From NCBI GenBank assembly GCA_947175645.1, contig CAMWNP010000025.1, forward strand, positions 1 to 41,686: 41,686 nucleotides of DNA, read 5' to 3'. Source of the stretch: an uncultured Porphyromonadaceae bacterium (GTDB lineage Bacteria > Bacteroidota > Bacteroidia > Bacteroidales > Muribaculaceae). Position numbers and translations under genes: made by a program. The notes under the pieces were generated by a model that saw only the letters and a list, made by a program, of their open reading frames with translations, did no database searches and was not told where the DNA came from. Of the stretch, positions 1-7,620 are shown one piece after another (position 1 is the first letter of the stretch; each line of letters opens with the position of its first letter).

Positions 1-126
1 CCATTCCCAGCTATCTGGAATCTCGAAGGGAGGCTCGAAGTTCTGATAATGGGACGTATCACAATATATAGGATAAAATTTAGGTAAGGCGCTATACCAA
101 ATATCAACAACTTTTCTTATACGCAT
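1..126 (-). CDS. Partial type I restriction specificity (HsdS)-like fragment
   Basis: A 42-codon open frame starts at ATG 126-124 and runs off the left edge, so only its N-terminus is visible. It ends with PPFEIPDSWEW, which resembles the conserved segment that opens a target-recognition domain in many HsdS subunits of type I restriction-modification enzymes. In complete HsdS proteins this motif usually follows a long N-terminal region, but here an in-frame TAA sits directly before the ATG. The fragment may therefore be an N-terminally truncated or silent hsdS copy of the kind seen in shuffling loci. The residues before the motif are not recognised. A U-tract terminator (188-230) separates it from the upstream RNA transcript, and no promoter of its own is obvious. 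HsdS identity is moderate; truncation is inference. Confidence 0.5.
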   Translation of the reverse strand, partial: MRIRKVVDIWYSALPKFYPIYCDTSHYQNFEPPFEIPDSWEW

Positions 127-187
127 TTACCTTATTGACAACGGATTACAACATCACAAATGGTGGAGTTCGACAACGGGTTAGGGC

Positions 188-230
188 AAAAAAAAGTCCG
201 GTTACTCCTTTCAACAAGGAATCTCGGACT
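188..230 (-). terminator. Rho-independent terminator of the small RNA
   Basis: On the minus strand AGTCCG (230-225) pairs with CGGACT (200-195). An inner TCCTT/AAGGA helix extends the stem, and an uninterrupted run of eight T follows at 195-188. This is one of the clearest intrinsic terminators in the window. Confidence 0.75.
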
Positions 231-447
231 GAGCCAAAAGGCAGGTTGATGATTTGAAATTAGTTGTTTTATTACAACTACATGTGTTGAGATTATATCA
301 TACTTACATTTTTCACATCACTCCTAATAATTGCTGTAGGAAGGATTTCACAACCATTCCCCCGGGGCAATCAGCCTTTTTCTCAAATCCGCGAAGCGTA
401 AAAGTTAATTAGATTTGAAAAATTGGGTGGATAGGAGCCATTTTTCA
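188..447 (-). ncRNA. Candidate structured small RNA, about 260 nt
   Basis: No convincing reading frame exists here, but the segment is bounded like an independent RNA gene. A Bacteroidota -7 box (TACCTTTGC) lies at 459-451 on the minus strand, and a hairpin followed by eight U residues ends it at 188. Visible pairing in the predicted RNA includes a 5' hairpin (arms at 412-422 and 377-389). A long-range closing helix pairs AAAAGGC with GCCUUUU and GGUUG with CAACC. Internal arms are UCCUA/UAGGA and AGUUGU/ACAACU, followed by the terminator stem. The 5' loop holds UCUAAUUAACUUUUACG, which is complementary to the start of the maeB leader at 35519-35535. It shows no tmRNA, RNase P or SRP RNA hallmarks. 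A 6S-like or order-specific RNA is possible. Alternatively it is a long leader that terminates before the fragment at 1-126. Confidence 0.55.
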
Positions 448-450
448 AGT

Positions 451-459
451 GCAAAGGTA
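451..459 (-). promoter_or_regulatory. Promoter -7 box for the small RNA
   Basis: The minus strand reads TACCTTTGC, an exact match to the Bacteroidota TAnnTTTGY element. Transcription would begin near 447. The upstream DNA is very AT-rich, but no TTG-type -33 element stands at the expected distance. The promoter rests on the -7 box and the matching downstream terminator. Confidence 0.55.
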
Positions 460-546
460 ATAATAAATTTTAATAATTGTTATTGATTTAACACATATTA
501 ATAATTTATTAATTATTTTCACAAATCGATGATTCTTTTACGCTAA

Positions 547-3288
547 TCAATGCGCATCAAGCCAGTTAGTGGCCACTCCCACTGACACTTCCAGGGGCAC
601 GGAGCCGCTGTAAGCGTTCATCATGTTCTCGGTGATGAGTTTCTGCATCACCTCAAGTTCGTCAGGCACCACGTTGAAAATCAATTCGTCATGAACCTGC
701 ATGATCATCCGGGAGCGAAGTCCCCTGACATTCATTTCACGATATATGTCGATCATCGCTTTCTTGATGATATCCGCAGCCGAGCCCTGGATTGGTGCGT
801 TAACTGCATTACGCTCGGCATAACCGCGGACAACATTGTTGCGTGAGTTGATGTCAGGCAGATAGCGGCGGCGCCCCATGATGGTGGTCACGAATCCATT
901 GTCACGAGCATTCCGTATGCTGCGCTCGATATACAGGCTCACTGCAGGATAAGATGAGAAATATCCTTCAATCAAATCCTTGGCGTCGCTGCGCGAGATA
1001 CCCAGCCGCTCTGACAGTCCGAAGGCCGAGATGCCATAGATGATGCCGAAATTCGCCGTCTTGGCATTACGCCGCTGCCGGTCAGTCACCTCACTCAGCG
1101 GCTCCTTGTAGATGAGCGAAGCCGTGGCTGTGTGGAAATCCGCGCCACTCAGAAACGCATTGATCATAGCCTTGTCACGGCTCAGGTTTGCCAGCAGACG
1201 CAGTTCAATCTGCGAGTAGTCGGCAGAGATGAACAGATCGCCCGGATCGGCTATGAACGCACGCCTGATCTCGCGTCCGTCATCCGTGCGGATGGGTATA
1301 TTCTGCAGATTAGGGTTAGTGCTTGATATTCGTCCGGTAGCGGTAACGGTCTGATTATAAGTCGTATGAATCTTTCCGGTCCGTGGATTGATCAATGAGG
1401 GCAGCGCATTGATATAAGTGGCGAGGAGTTTGCGGAGTTCACGGCTTTTGAGAATCAGACCCACCACAGGATATGCAGGGGCATATTTTTCAAGAATCTC
1501 CTCGGTGGTGGAATATGCGCCGCGCTTAGTCCGCTTCGCCTTAGGGTCGATTTTGAGTTTCTCGAACAGCACCTCACCAACCTGCGAGGGGCTACCCACA
1601 TTGAATTTCATACCGGCGAGTTCAAATATCTCCTGTTCGATGGCGTTGAGCCGTCCGGTCAGTTCCACCGAGAGCCTGTTAAGTTCCGCCACATCAATCC
1701 TCGCTCCGGCCATCTCCATTGAAGCGAGTACGCGGACAAAGGGAAGTTCTATATCGTTGAGCAAACCGGTCAGCCCGGAGTTTTCGAGCAACGGAGTCAA
1801 AGCCTTGTGAAGGCGGAGGGTGACGGATGCGCACGGTCCGAACAGTGCCGCCGGATCACCTGCCACCTCGGAATATGGTTTCTTATCATCAAACAGATTG
1901 AACTCCACCCCCAGGATGGTCAGAGCAACCTGACTGAGCGAATGACGCATCTCGGGCTGCAGCAGATAATGACTCACGGAAGTGTCGGCGTAAGGAGCGG
2001 TGAATTCCACACCCTCGCGTTGCAGAAGCACCATATCGCGCTTCACATCGTGGCTCACCACCAGGCTCTTTCCGTTGAACAGCCTTCCCACAGCCTTTAC
2101 CACACCGTGGCGTGCCGACGGGTCAGCCGGAACAGGGATATAGACACTCCGGGATTCGTAGTAAGCCACACCAACTCCAAGCCAGTCGGCACGCATTGCC
2201 TCCTGCCCCACACTGTAAAGCGCCACCCCTATGGTGTCATGCCTGAGCGCATCATCGACAAAACCGTTAAGATCGGCAAGGTCACTGATGACCGTTATTT
2301 CCGGATCCGCTTCGGTGACCCGGGCAGAGGTCGCTCCGGCCGGGTTATCCATGAAGTCGAACAGTGACGGCTGTGAATCCGCCACCGGAGCCACAGGCTC
2401 GGGGTTACGTATCTCATCACCCAGACGGCTCATGAAAGAACGGAACTCAAGTTCCTCGAACACCTTGCGCAGTTCAGCGGTGTCAGGTTCACGGCGAACC
2501 AGATCCTCCGGAGTGACAGTCACGGGCACATCTGTTTTGATTGTGGCAAGGAACTTTGAAAAGAGAATTTTCTCGGCATGCTCCTCCACCTTAGTGCGCA
2601 GCGCACCCTTGATTTCATCGGTGTGCTCCAGCATATTCTCCACGCTGCCGAACTGCCTGATCAGTTTGGAGGCGGTCTTTTCCCCCACTCCGGGACATCC
2701 GGGAATATTATCCGAGGCATCTCCCTCCAGGGCAAGCAGATCAATCACCTGCCGGGGGTCATCTATGCCGTAACGTTCACACACCTGACTCACCCCGCGA
2801 ATCTCGAAACCCTGCCCCTTCAGCGCGGGACGATACATGAACACGTGGTCAGTGACCAGTTGTCCGTAATCCTTGTCAGGGGTCATCATGTAGGTGTCGA
2901 ACCCCTCCTTCTCGGCATGGCGCGAAAGAGTTCCGATGATGTCGTCAGCCTCATAACCGGGCATCTCCACGATGGGGATCCTGTAGCCCTCAATGATCCT
3001 CTTAATGTAAGGAATGGACAGAGTGATATCCTCCGGCTGGGCATCGCGCTGCGCCTTATACTCCGGATACGCGTCGTGGCGGAACGTATGCCCACCCTTG
3101 GGGTCGAAACACACCGCTATGTGCGACGGATTTTCCTTCCGCAAAATCTCCTCGAGAGTGTTGCAGAACCCGAATATAGCCGATGTGTTGAGCCCCTTGC
3201 TCGTCACCCTGGGCGCACGTATCAAGGCATAATAGGCACGGTAAATCAACGCATAAGCGTCAAGGAGGAATAATCTTTTCTGTTCCAT
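547..3288 (-). CDS. polA: DNA polymerase I
   Basis: This 913-residue enzyme fills gaps and removes RNA primers during replication and repair. The N-terminal 5'-nuclease domain (about 1-290) is intact, with acidic motifs YEADD near 112-116 and a helix-hairpin-helix near 198-206. The polymerase domain is intact: motif A DYSQIE at 690-695, O-helix RRNAKTANFGIIYG at 739-752, and motif C HDE at 866-868. The central 3'-5' exonuclease fold (about 330-510) looks catalytically dead. Compared with E. coli PolA, motif I reads D351-T-I instead of DTE, D418 of motif II is kept, and the tyrosine and aspartate of motif III are replaced by L482 and C486. It therefore probably lacks proofreading, as in Taq-type enzymes. 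It is monocistronic and diverges from the prenyl synthase. Confidence 0.97.
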   Translation of the reverse strand: MEQKRLFLLDAYALIYRAYYALIRAPRVTSKGLNTSAIFGFCNTLEEILRKENPSHIAVCFDPKGGHTFRHDAYPEYKAQRDAQPEDITLSIPYIKRIIEGYRIPIVEMPGYEADDIIGTLSRHAEKEGFDTYMMTPDKDYGQLVTDHVFMYRPALKGQGFEIRGVSQVCERYGIDDPRQVIDLLALEGDASDNIPGCPGVGEKTASKLIRQFGSVENMLEHTDEIKGALRTKVEEHAEKILFSKFLATIKTDVPVTVTPEDLVRREPDTAELRKVFEELEFRSFMSRLGDEIRNPEPVAPVADSQPSLFDFMDNPAGATSARVTEADPEITVISDLADLNGFVDDALRHDTIGVALYSVGQEAMRADWLGVGVAYYESRSVYIPVPADPSARHGVVKAVGRLFNGKSLVVSHDVKRDMVLLQREGVEFTAPYADTSVSHYLLQPEMRHSLSQVALTILGVEFNLFDDKKPYSEVAGDPAALFGPCASVTLRLHKALTPLLENSGLTGLLNDIELPFVRVLASMEMAGARIDVAELNRLSVELTGRLNAIEQEIFELAGMKFNVGSPSQVGEVLFEKLKIDPKAKRTKRGAYSTTEEILEKYAPAYPVVGLILKSRELRKLLATYINALPSLINPRTGKIHTTYNQTVTATGRISSTNPNLQNIPIRTDDGREIRRAFIADPGDLFISADYSQIELRLLANLSRDKAMINAFLSGADFHTATASLIYKEPLSEVTDRQRRNAKTANFGIIYGISAFGLSERLGISRSDAKDLIEGYFSSYPAVSLYIERSIRNARDNGFVTTIMGRRRYLPDINSRNNVVRGYAERNAVNAPIQGSAADIIKKAMIDIYREMNVRGLRSRMIMQVHDELIFNVVPDELEVMQKLITENMMNAYSGSVPLEVSVGVATNWLDAH

Positions 3289-3315
3289 AAAATATCGTTA
3301 CTTCAAATTTGAATA

Positions 3316-3324
3316 CCAAAATTA
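3316..3324 (-). promoter_or_regulatory. Candidate polA promoter (-7 box)
   Basis: The minus strand reads TAATTTTGG, matching TAnnTTTG with a purine at the last position. It lies 28 nt upstream of the polA ATG, giving a leader of roughly 25 nt. No clear -33 TTG is present. Confidence 0.4.
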
Positions 3325-3347
3325 GTGATTTTCTCTAATTAAATTAC

Positions 3348-3356
3348 TAAATTTGC
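3348..3356 (+). promoter_or_regulatory. Promoter -7 box for the polyprenyl synthase
   Basis: TAAATTTGC matches TAnnTTTGY exactly and lies 29 nt before the ATG at 3386. It is divergent from, and partly interleaved with, the polA promoter region. Confidence 0.5.
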
Positions 3357-3385
3357 ACCGGAATTTGCAAATACCCTATTAAACA

Positions 3386-4357
3386 ATGACATTAAAAGAG
3401 ATACAGAAGCAACTTGAACCGGAACTGAACCGCCTCAACAGCGAGATAGCCAACATGTTGCATTCATCCAATCCGCTCATCAACGAGATAGTGACCCGGT
3501 ATCTCCGCATCAAGGGTAAGCAGATCCGTCCGCTGCTGGTCCTGCTCAGCGCACGTATGTTCGGCAAAATCACCGATAAAGCCATTGTGGCCGGTGCCTC
3601 CGTGGAACTGCTCCACAACGCGTCGCTGGTCCACGACGATGTCATTGACGAAACCAAGATGCGACGCGGCGAGTTGACAATCAACGGAATATGGGACAAC
3701 CGCATAGCAGTGCTCATGGGAGACTTCTTTGTCTCCACAGCCCTCTGCAAGGCCATCGAGACTGACAACATCCGAATCATCAACTCAGTCACACGCCTCG
3801 GACTGCTCCTATCAACCGGTGAACTTGACCAGATCTTCAACGCCATGGATCACCGCCTTTCTGAGGAATCATACTTCCGCATCATCTACCACAAGACCGC
3901 ATCGCTGTTCATAAGTTGCGTGGAGATAGGCGCTTTCGCCGCCGACGCTCCGGAGGATCAGATCAAACTCATGGCAGAATACGCCCGGCTGTTAGGACTA
4001 TGTTTCCAGATCCGTGATGACATCTTCGACTATTTCTCCGATGACAAAATAGGGAAACCCACCGGAAATGACCTCCGCGAGGGGAAAATAACCCTCCCCC
4101 TGCTCCACACACTCATAACCCCCGGAATTCCCGGAAGCGAGGAGATGACCAGACTCGCATCAAAAGAGCAACTGACCGACTCTGAGATTGCCACCCTGAT
4201 TGAATTTGCCAAAGCAAACGGCGGCATTGACTACGCCTACGAAACCATGCAGCGTCTGCGCCGTGAGGCGGAAACCGTCCTGAATCAACTGCCCCGGACA
4301 GAAACGGTCGATCTTCTCCGCCAACTGTTTGATTTCGTAATCTCCCGCGAGAAGTAA
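3386..4357 (+). CDS. Long-chain polyprenyl diphosphate synthase
   Basis: This 323-residue trans-prenyltransferase (IspB/octaprenyl synthase group) adds isopentenyl diphosphate units to an allylic primer. It probably makes the side chain of menaquinone or another long isoprenoid. The first aspartate-rich motif is DDVID at 84-88, preceded by the KGKQIRP segment at 43-49. The second is DDIFD at 211-215, followed by DDKIGKPTGND. Chain length cannot be read reliably from sequence. Length and motifs are normal for the family. The gene has its own promoter box, and the quinone-dependent NADH dehydrogenase gene follows 172 nt downstream, which fits a shared respiratory theme, although co-transcription is not shown. 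Confidence 0.92.
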   Translation: MTLKEIQKQLEPELNRLNSEIANMLHSSNPLINEIVTRYLRIKGKQIRPLLVLLSARMFGKITDKAIVAGASVELLHNASLVHDDVIDETKMRRGELTINGIWDNRIAVLMGDFFVSTALCKAIETDNIRIINSVTRLGLLLSTGELDQIFNAMDHRLSEESYFRIIYHKTASLFISCVEIGAFAADAPEDQIKLMAEYARLLGLCFQIRDDIFDYFSDDKIGKPTGNDLREGKITLPLLHTLITPGIPGSEEMTRLASKEQLTDSEIATLIEFAKANGGIDYAYETMQRLRREAETVLNQLPRTETVDLLRQLFDFVISREK

Positions 4358-4529
4358 TCGCCACTCACCTTACCCTTTCCAACCCCCGATATTCCGACCT
4401 CTTTCCCAAATTAAACCCGGTGAACAGGGTTCAGGATCATATACAGCAAAAGTCAGTCAGTTATCAACCGTGAACTCAACCTTTTCGTCACGATTTTGTT
4501 CCTACTATGAACTGAAATTCAACTGATTT

Positions 4530-5813
4530 ATGACCGAGAAGGAACATATAGTAATAATCGGCGGCGGATTTGCCGGACTGACTCTTCTGAAAAAACTCAA
4601 CCGTGACAAATACAGAATCACCATAGTCGATTCCACCAACTACCACAGTTTTCCGCCCCTTTTCTACCAGATTGCTTCCGGGGGACTTGAACCCTCAGGC
4701 ATCTGCTTCCCCCTCAGACGTGAAGTCAAACGGTTCATTCCGGATGACACCAGGTTCCACATGGGCAAAGTGGAAGAAATCGACACCACCCACAAAACCG
4801 TTCACACAGGCCTCGGAGAGACCATCCACTATGACCGCCTGATACTGGCCGCCGGCTCCACCAATAACTTCTTCAACATGCCCGACCTTGAAAAGAAGGT
4901 CTACACACTCAAATCCGTCGAACAGGCCATCCGGTGCCGCAACGACATACTGACCCGTCTGGAAGAAGCCGTTGTAACCACCGATCCGGAAAAACGGCGC
5001 CGTCTGCTCAGTTTCGTTGTCGTGGGGGGCGGTCCCACAGGAGTGGAAATTGCCGGAGCATTGGGTGAAATGAAACGCTATACCATCACACGTGAATACC
5101 CGGAACTCTGCCGTGAGGATCTCCGCATAACCATAGTGGAAGGGACCGACCGTCTGCTTCAGGCGATGAGCCAAAAGTCATCAGTAAAAGCGAAGAAATA
5201 TCTTGAGAAACTAATGGTGGACACCCGGCTTGGAGTGAACATGACATCATACGACGGACAAACCGCAACGCTCTCTGACGGAACCCTACTCCCCGCCGGG
5301 ATGCTGATATGGACCGCCGGTGTGGCAGCAGTGCCATTCAAATTCACCGGTGCCACACCACGGATAGGACGCGGACGCCGCATAGAAACAGACCGGTTCA
5401 ACCGCGTGACCGACCTGGAGAATGTCTATGCCGTGGGGGATATCTGCATAATGACCGAGGATGAAAAATTTCCCAACGGCCACCCGCAGGTGGCCCAGGT
5501 AGCCATCCAGCAGGCCGATACACTTGCCTATAACCTCAACCATGGCTACGGGAAACGCCCATTCCATTACAAGGACAAAGGCTCCATGGCAACCGTTGGA
5601 CGCAACCGTGCCGTAGTAGACCTTCCACGGCTCCACTTCGGTGGATGGCTCGCGTGGGTCGCATGGATGGGAATCCATCTGGTGTCAATACTGGGAATGC
5701 GCAACAAAATCAATGTACTCCTTTCATGGACGTGGGCCTACTTCACCTATTCCCAGGCACTACGTCTGATATTCCGGGCCTCACGTTTTCCTGACAGAGA
5801 CCGCGAGGAGTGA
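4530..5813 (+). CDS. ndh: Type II NADH:quinone oxidoreductase (NDH-2)
   Basis: This 427-residue FAD enzyme oxidises NADH and passes electrons to quinone without pumping protons, at the inner face of the cytoplasmic membrane. It has two dinucleotide folds: IIGGGFAGL at about 9-17 for FAD, and VVGGGPTGVE near 166-176 for NADH. ENVYAVGDIC near 301 is the second FAD-contact motif. The C-terminal 60 residues are hydrophobic and aromatic (GGWLAWVAWMGIHLVSI onward), consistent with the membrane-anchoring region of this family. The ATG at 4530 follows an AT-rich stretch without a recognisable -7 box. A strong hairpin at 5835-5878 ends the unit. Confidence 0.9.
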   Translation: MTEKEHIVIIGGGFAGLTLLKKLNRDKYRITIVDSTNYHSFPPLFYQIASGGLEPSGICFPLRREVKRFIPDDTRFHMGKVEEIDTTHKTVHTGLGETIHYDRLILAAGSTNNFFNMPDLEKKVYTLKSVEQAIRCRNDILTRLEEAVVTTDPEKRRRLLSFVVVGGGPTGVEIAGALGEMKRYTITREYPELCREDLRITIVEGTDRLLQAMSQKSSVKAKKYLEKLMVDTRLGVNMTSYDGQTATLSDGTLLPAGMLIWTAGVAAVPFKFTGATPRIGRGRRIETDRFNRVTDLENVYAVGDICIMTEDEKFPNGHPQVAQVAIQQADTLAYNLNHGYGKRPFHYKDKGSMATVGRNRAVVDLPRLHFGGWLAWVAWMGIHLVSILGMRNKINVLLSWTWAYFTYSQALRLIFRASRFPDRDREE

Positions 5814-5834
5814 TCCCCGGGGGAACGTGGTCTC

Positions 5835-5878
5835 AGACCCGGTTCCACAATATTAACAAATATCGGGGAACCGGGTCT
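5835..5878 (+). terminator. Hairpin terminator after NDH-2
   Basis: AGACCCGGTTCC (5835-5846) and GGAACCGGGTCT (5867-5878) form a perfect 12-bp stem, with a 20-nt AT-rich loop that contains further short pairing. Only a short T/A-rich tail follows, so termination efficiency is uncertain. Confidence 0.6.
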
Positions 5879-5930
5879 TAATTCGTGTTAAAAACACCGC
5901 CGTGTCCTCCACCATCTCAGAAACTTTGCG

Positions 5931-5939
5931 TAACTTTGC
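5931..5939 (+). promoter_or_regulatory. Promoter -7 box abutting the FtsB-like start
   Basis: TAACTTTGC is an exact TAnnTTTGY match that ends 5 nt before the ATG at 5945, so the transcript would be leaderless or nearly so. It is the second unit of a tandem AACTTTGCG duplication (5922-5930 and 5932-5940). No -33 TTG is evident. Confidence 0.5.
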
Positions 5940-5944
5940 GTTGG

Positions 5945-6250
5945 ATGGAAAAACTTAAACGCATATTCTCATGGTGCAGGCGCTACTTCTCCTTCACGCT
6001 GCTTATTGTGGCGGCATTCATCGTGTTCATCCTTTTCTTCAACGAGCACTCCGTGCTTAAAACCCATGAATACAAACGCCAGATAGAGGCGCTGAAGGCT
6101 GAAATAAAACTTAACCGTGACTCCATAAAATATTATCGTGAACGAAACGCCCGACTCAAAACCGACCCGCAGACAATGGAAAAAATTGTCCGCGAGCAAT
6201 ATCACATGCAGCGCGACGACGAGGACGTGTTTATAATTGTCAAGGAATGA
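5945..6250 (+). CDS. FtsB/DivIC-like septum formation initiator
   Basis: A 101-residue bitopic protein. It has a short basic cytoplasmic N-terminus, one membrane segment (about 15-35, FSFTLLIVAAFIVFILFF), a coiled coil (about 45-75, KRQIEALKAEIKLNRDSI) and a conserved tail of the EKIVREQYHMQRDDEDVFII type. This layout is that of FtsB/DivIC, which bridges FtsQ and FtsL in the divisome. The ATG at 5945 is preferred over the upstream GTG at 5885, because the earlier codons overlap the promoter and give a proline-rich stretch foreign to the family. The gene overlaps the next one by 4 nt (ATGA), implying translational coupling. Confidence 0.85.
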   Translation: MEKLKRIFSWCRRYFSFTLLIVAAFIVFILFFNEHSVLKTHEYKRQIEALKAEIKLNRDSIKYYRERNARLKTDPQTMEKIVREQYHMQRDDEDVFIIVKE

Positions 6251-6639
6251 ACCAAACTGACATCTTAGGAAAACAACCGGCCAAAATCTGGCTCATACTC
6301 GCCACAGTGGGAATGTTGCTCATTGTGGTTGGAACACTGCTGCCCGTCTTCGGCAACTACTTCTACGGCTCAGCCTACAAATATGTCTACACCGCCGGAG
6401 CCGTCATGCTTGTGACGTGCAGGCTCTTCTGGCGCTACAGCGGCAAGCATAACCGCCTGCGCAGACTCTACCGCCTTGAGTCCTGGTCAGCCATCTTCTT
6501 CTGTGTGGCTGCCTTTTTCATGTTCTACGAGCCTCTGCAGGCCCGCGACTGGCTCGCCTTCACCCTTGCCGGTGGAGCAATTCAGGTCTATACATCCATC
6601 ATGATTCCCATCGTCGTGAAACGTGCCGCCAATGATTAA
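6247..6639 (+). CDS. Small four-helix membrane protein, function unknown
   Basis: A 130-residue protein with four predicted membrane segments: near 13-33 (IWLILATVGMLLIVVGTLL), 43-60, 78-95 and 99-127. It has a basic patch (YSGKHNRLRRLYRL) between the second and third. No catalytic motif is recognised. It starts inside the stop codon of the FtsB-like gene and overlaps the regulator downstream, so it belongs to the same transcript. The conserved-looking coupling to a cell-division gene suggests, but does not prove, an envelope role. Confidence 0.75.
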   Translation: MNQTDILGKQPAKIWLILATVGMLLIVVGTLLPVFGNYFYGSAYKYVYTAGAVMLVTCRLFWRYSGKHNRLRRLYRLESWSAIFFCVAAFFMFYEPLQARDWLAFTLAGGAIQVYTSIMIPIVVKRAAND

Positions 6640-7576
6640 AAGCAAAGTGGCGGAGCCACACCCCGACATCATTAACGCACTGAGGGAACACTCCGAATAT
6701 TTCGCAACCTCCGGGAATGACTACCATGTGAGTCATCTGGAGATTACCCGCAACATCATCGATTCCCTGGGCGACCGTGAACCGGTGTCAATCCCGGGTC
6801 TGTCAATGTTGTTTGTCGCCGACGGAGAAACAGAGATGGAACTGAACACCGGAGTCTACTCCATTTCCGCAGGTAACCTACTGCTGACTGACTCCCGTAC
6901 ACTTCAGAAAATCCGCTCCATACATTCCGCCAAGGCTGATATTTTCCTTTTGTGGCTGACCACTGATTTCATCCGTAACCTCAATCTTGACATAAACGTA
7001 CTGCAGAAAGCACACATCAGAACGTCAACCGATCCCGTAATTATAAACGTAGCCGAAGAAAAGGATATACTGACAGGCTACCTGACGATGCTCAAGGAAA
7101 ACGCTCTCACCAACAACCCCAACAGCATTTACACCAAAAATATCTCACGCTCACTTATAGCAGCGCTGATCTATCAGTTGATGCAGATAGCCGACCGCAA
7201 CTACGTGACTGATGTCAGCAACCGTATGACTACCGGAAGCGGCTCAACTAACGGAATCCGGAAAATGAACTATGTGAAGGCTTTCATGGAACTCATTCAT
7301 GAGCATTATGCCACGGAACGATCATTAGGATTCTATGCCGACAAACTCTGCATCTCTCCCAAATATCTTTCAACGGTGATAAAGGAATGTACCAACCGGA
7401 GCGCTGCCGAATGGATTGATGAATATGTGATGATCGAGGCCAAGAACATGCTCCGCTTCTCCGGGATGAATATACAACAGGTCGCTTACGCCCTCAACTT
7501 CCGTAACCAAAGCGCGTTCGGCAAGTATTTCAAGCATCTGGCGGGAATGTCACCCTCGCAATTCCAGAAAAGTTAG
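6632..7576 (+). CDS. AraC-family transcriptional regulator
   Basis: A protein of about 314 residues. The N-terminal half resembles a cupin-like sensing domain (about 10-130). The C-terminal 100 residues form the double helix-turn-helix of AraC proteins, with LGFYADKLCISPKYLSTVIKE near 222-242 and the conserved second-helix end QSAFGKYFKHLAGMSPSQF near the terminus. The ATG at 6632 is used here; an in-frame ATG at 6623 is equally possible, and both overlap the preceding gene. The ligand and target genes are not evident. The convergent ECF-S-like gene is the nearest candidate target outside the operon, but only by position. Confidence 0.85.
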   Translation: MIKSKVAEPHPDIINALREHSEYFATSGNDYHVSHLEITRNIIDSLGDREPVSIPGLSMLFVADGETEMELNTGVYSISAGNLLLTDSRTLQKIRSIHSAKADIFLLWLTTDFIRNLNLDINVLQKAHIRTSTDPVIINVAEEKDILTGYLTMLKENALTNNPNSIYTKNISRSLIAALIYQLMQIADRNYVTDVSNRMTTGSGSTNGIRKMNYVKAFMELIHEHYATERSLGFYADKLCISPKYLSTVIKECTNRSAAEWIDEYVMIEAKNMLRFSGMNIQQVAYALNFRNQSAFGKYFKHLAGMSPSQFQKS

Positions 7577-7584
7577 TATTGCCC

Positions 7585-7620
7585 CGCGATAGAAAGGGTT
7601 TACTTTCTGCGATGCAGAAA
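7585..7620. terminator. Overlapping hairpins between convergent genes
   Basis: AGAAAG (7591-7596) pairs with CTTTCT (7603-7608), extended by CGC/GCG. Alternatively TTTCTGC (7604-7610) pairs with GCAGAAA (7614-7620). The two stems are mutually exclusive and sit between the convergent AraC and ECF-S-like genes, partly inside the end of the latter. They are plausible bidirectional termination signals, but lack a long U-tract. Confidence 0.35.

Noticed and set aside
188-447. tmRNA, RNase P or SRP RNA identity for the small RNA
   Set aside because: No 3' CCA or tRNA-like end, no encoded tag frame, no RNase P core sequences and no SRP GGAAG-type loop were seen. 6S-like identity stays open.
1132-3273. 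Several plus-strand open frames opposite polA, up to 231 codons
   Set aside because: They lie entirely within a clearly conserved gene, show no recognisable domain or promoter, and have the arginine- and serine-rich composition of antisense shadows.
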